7,910 nucleotides of DNA from Erysipelotrichia bacterium (lineage in GTDB: Bacteria > Bacillota_I > Bacilli_A > Erysipelotrichales > Erysipelotrichaceae), in NCBI GenBank assembly GCA_009916335.1, contig SAAR01000157.1:1-7910 (forward strand), in the 5' to 3' direction. Below are positions 7,009-7,910 of this stretch, piece by piece. The notes below the pieces were generated by a model, which saw only the letters and a list, made by a program, of their open reading frames with translations, had not been told where the DNA came from and searched no databases. The position numbers and the translations under genes are program-made. Position 1 is the first letter of the stretch. Each line of letters opens with the position of its first letter.

Positions 7009-7910
7009 ATGACAACAACAATGCAATCAAATCAGCCCAATGTAATAACCGAAGAGATGATGACCACAGGATTTGAGCTTTTATTCGGTAAAGGATATAT
7101 CCATAAATCTAAAACATATTCTTGGAGTGCGGATAGACGTGATACTCAAAATGGGCATATGCTAATTGTCGGAGGAAGCGGTTCTGGTAAAACGAGACTT
7201 CTGAAAAAAATTATTGAATTTTTAAGTAATAACGACAAACAAGTTTATGTCATAGACTTTCACGGCGACATGCAGACGCCTAATGAGATTATGCATAAAT
7301 TTACGTTGAGAAATAGTGAATATGGGATTAATCCTTTTGAAATTGAATTCGATAAAGATAACGGTGGCCCTAATGCTCAGGCAAGTATTATTCTTGCAAA
7401 TTTCAAGAAAAATTTTATCCCAAATTTAGGGGCTGTTCAAAAAACAGTTTTACGAAATTTTTTAACGGATTGCTACCGATATGTTGGCATACTAGATGAA
7501 GATGAATCTACTTGGACTAGCCCTCTTCCTACTGTAAGTACGATGATAGAACTCTTTGAAAAAATTACGCATAGTATTAAAACAGGTAAAGGAATGAGGA
7601 TATCTGAGAATTTAGAAAAAATCACTAAACTCATGAGGGATTACACGTATGAATCCGATGAAGAAAAGAGAGCCTCAATCAAAAATAGAATATCAGGAGA
7701 ACTTGATGCGTTAAATTCTGGTGTGACTCTGTTTAATCAATATGTAAATGAAGGGAAACACGAGGAGATGTTCAACACGAACATTTCAGCATATATTGAT
7801 ACAGAATTTTATTTAGACCCAACTAACGCAAAAGCTTTTTTGAGTTTAACACCCTATATTTATGATTTAAAAGCAAGCTCTGTTTTTAATGATAATAAAC
7901 CACCAAAAAG
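7009..7910 (+). CDS. HerA/TraG-like P-loop ATPase, 3'-partial
   Basis: The first 300 codons of a gene that runs off the right edge without a stop. After a 48-residue lead comes HMLIVGGSGSGKTRL with Walker A at 55-62, then VYVIDFHGDM at 79-88. This matches the 'viDpHGDl' strand found in HerA and TraG/VirD4-type ATPases, and the 'GINPF' that follows about 20 residues later is also typical. Residues about 125-160 (ILANFKKNF, then QKTVLRNFLTDCY) match the helical region after it. The Walker B strand should lie beyond the window, so the active site cannot be fully checked. No membrane helix is seen in the visible part. Known for the superfamily: hexameric pumps that move DNA or drive protein export. 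It is the second such ATPase in this operon and is distinct in sequence from the TraD-like one, so one may serve DNA loading and the other pore or pilus work. A VirB4-like role is possible but less supported. Confidence 0.8.
   Translation, partial: MTTTMQSNQPNVITEEMMTTGFELLFGKGYIHKSKTYSWSADRRDTQNGHMLIVGGSGSGKTRLLKKIIEFLSNNDKQVYVIDFHGDMQTPNEIMHKFTLRNSEYGINPFEIEFDKDNGGPNAQASIILANFKKNFIPNLGAVQKTVLRNFLTDCYRYVGILDEDESTWTSPLPTVSTMIELFEKITHSIKTGKGMRISENLEKITKLMRDYTYESDEEKRASIKNRISGELDALNSGVTLFNQYVNEGKHEEMFNTNISAYIDTEFYLDPTNAKAFLSLTPYIYDLKASSVFNDNKPPK

Overview
The window is a compact, AT-rich stretch of bacterial DNA with all coding on the + strand. It holds five consecutive genes, the first cut by the left edge and the last by the right edge. 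Junctions are 9 bp, 1 bp, a 4-bp ATGA overlap and 6 bp. No gene-free stretch exceeds 10 bp, and I see no internal promoter, terminator, RNA gene, IS element, CRISPR array or attachment site, so this looks like the middle of one long operon. Base composition and codon choice suggest an environmental member of the Campylobacterota (Sulfurospirillum, Sulfurimonas or Arcobacter type). That is a guess, because no taxonomic marker gene is present.

Layout: (1) 1-924, a degenerate EAL-domain protein whose frame is open to the left edge, so its true start is probably outside the window. (2) 934-2841, a soluble FtsK/HerA-superfamily ATPase resembling conjugative coupling proteins of the TraD SXT/TOL type. 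(3) 2843-4189, a MoxR/RavA-like AAA+ ATPase with no VWA partner in view. (4) 4186-7002, a 938-residue fusion of a type IA topoisomerase fold, a TopB-type zinc-bearing C-terminal repeat, a predicted helical linker and a GGDEF diguanylate cyclase domain. (5) 7009-7910 and beyond, the first 300 residues of a second HerA/TraG-like P-loop ATPase.

Two pumping-type ATPases next to a topoisomerase homologue point to DNA-transfer machinery, most likely part of an integrative conjugative element or plasmid; no relaxase, VirB-type pore subunit or integrase is visible to confirm this. The unusual part is the signalling layer. In the topoisomerase half the catalytic Tyr is Met, the following Arg is Lys, and the middle acidic residue of the TOPRIM DxDxE motif is Gly, yet the whole frame is intact. 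The attached GGDEF domain keeps all its catalytic residues but lacks the inhibitory I-site. The EAL protein at the start of the window has lost key metal ligands but keeps several ligand-binding positions.

My hypothesis is that a DNA-binding pseudo-topoisomerase controls c-di-GMP synthesis, an EAL-like protein reads the signal, and together they connect DNA transfer by the two pumps and the RavA-like remodeller to the host cell's state. The domain calls and residue changes are read from the sequence; the working model is inference.
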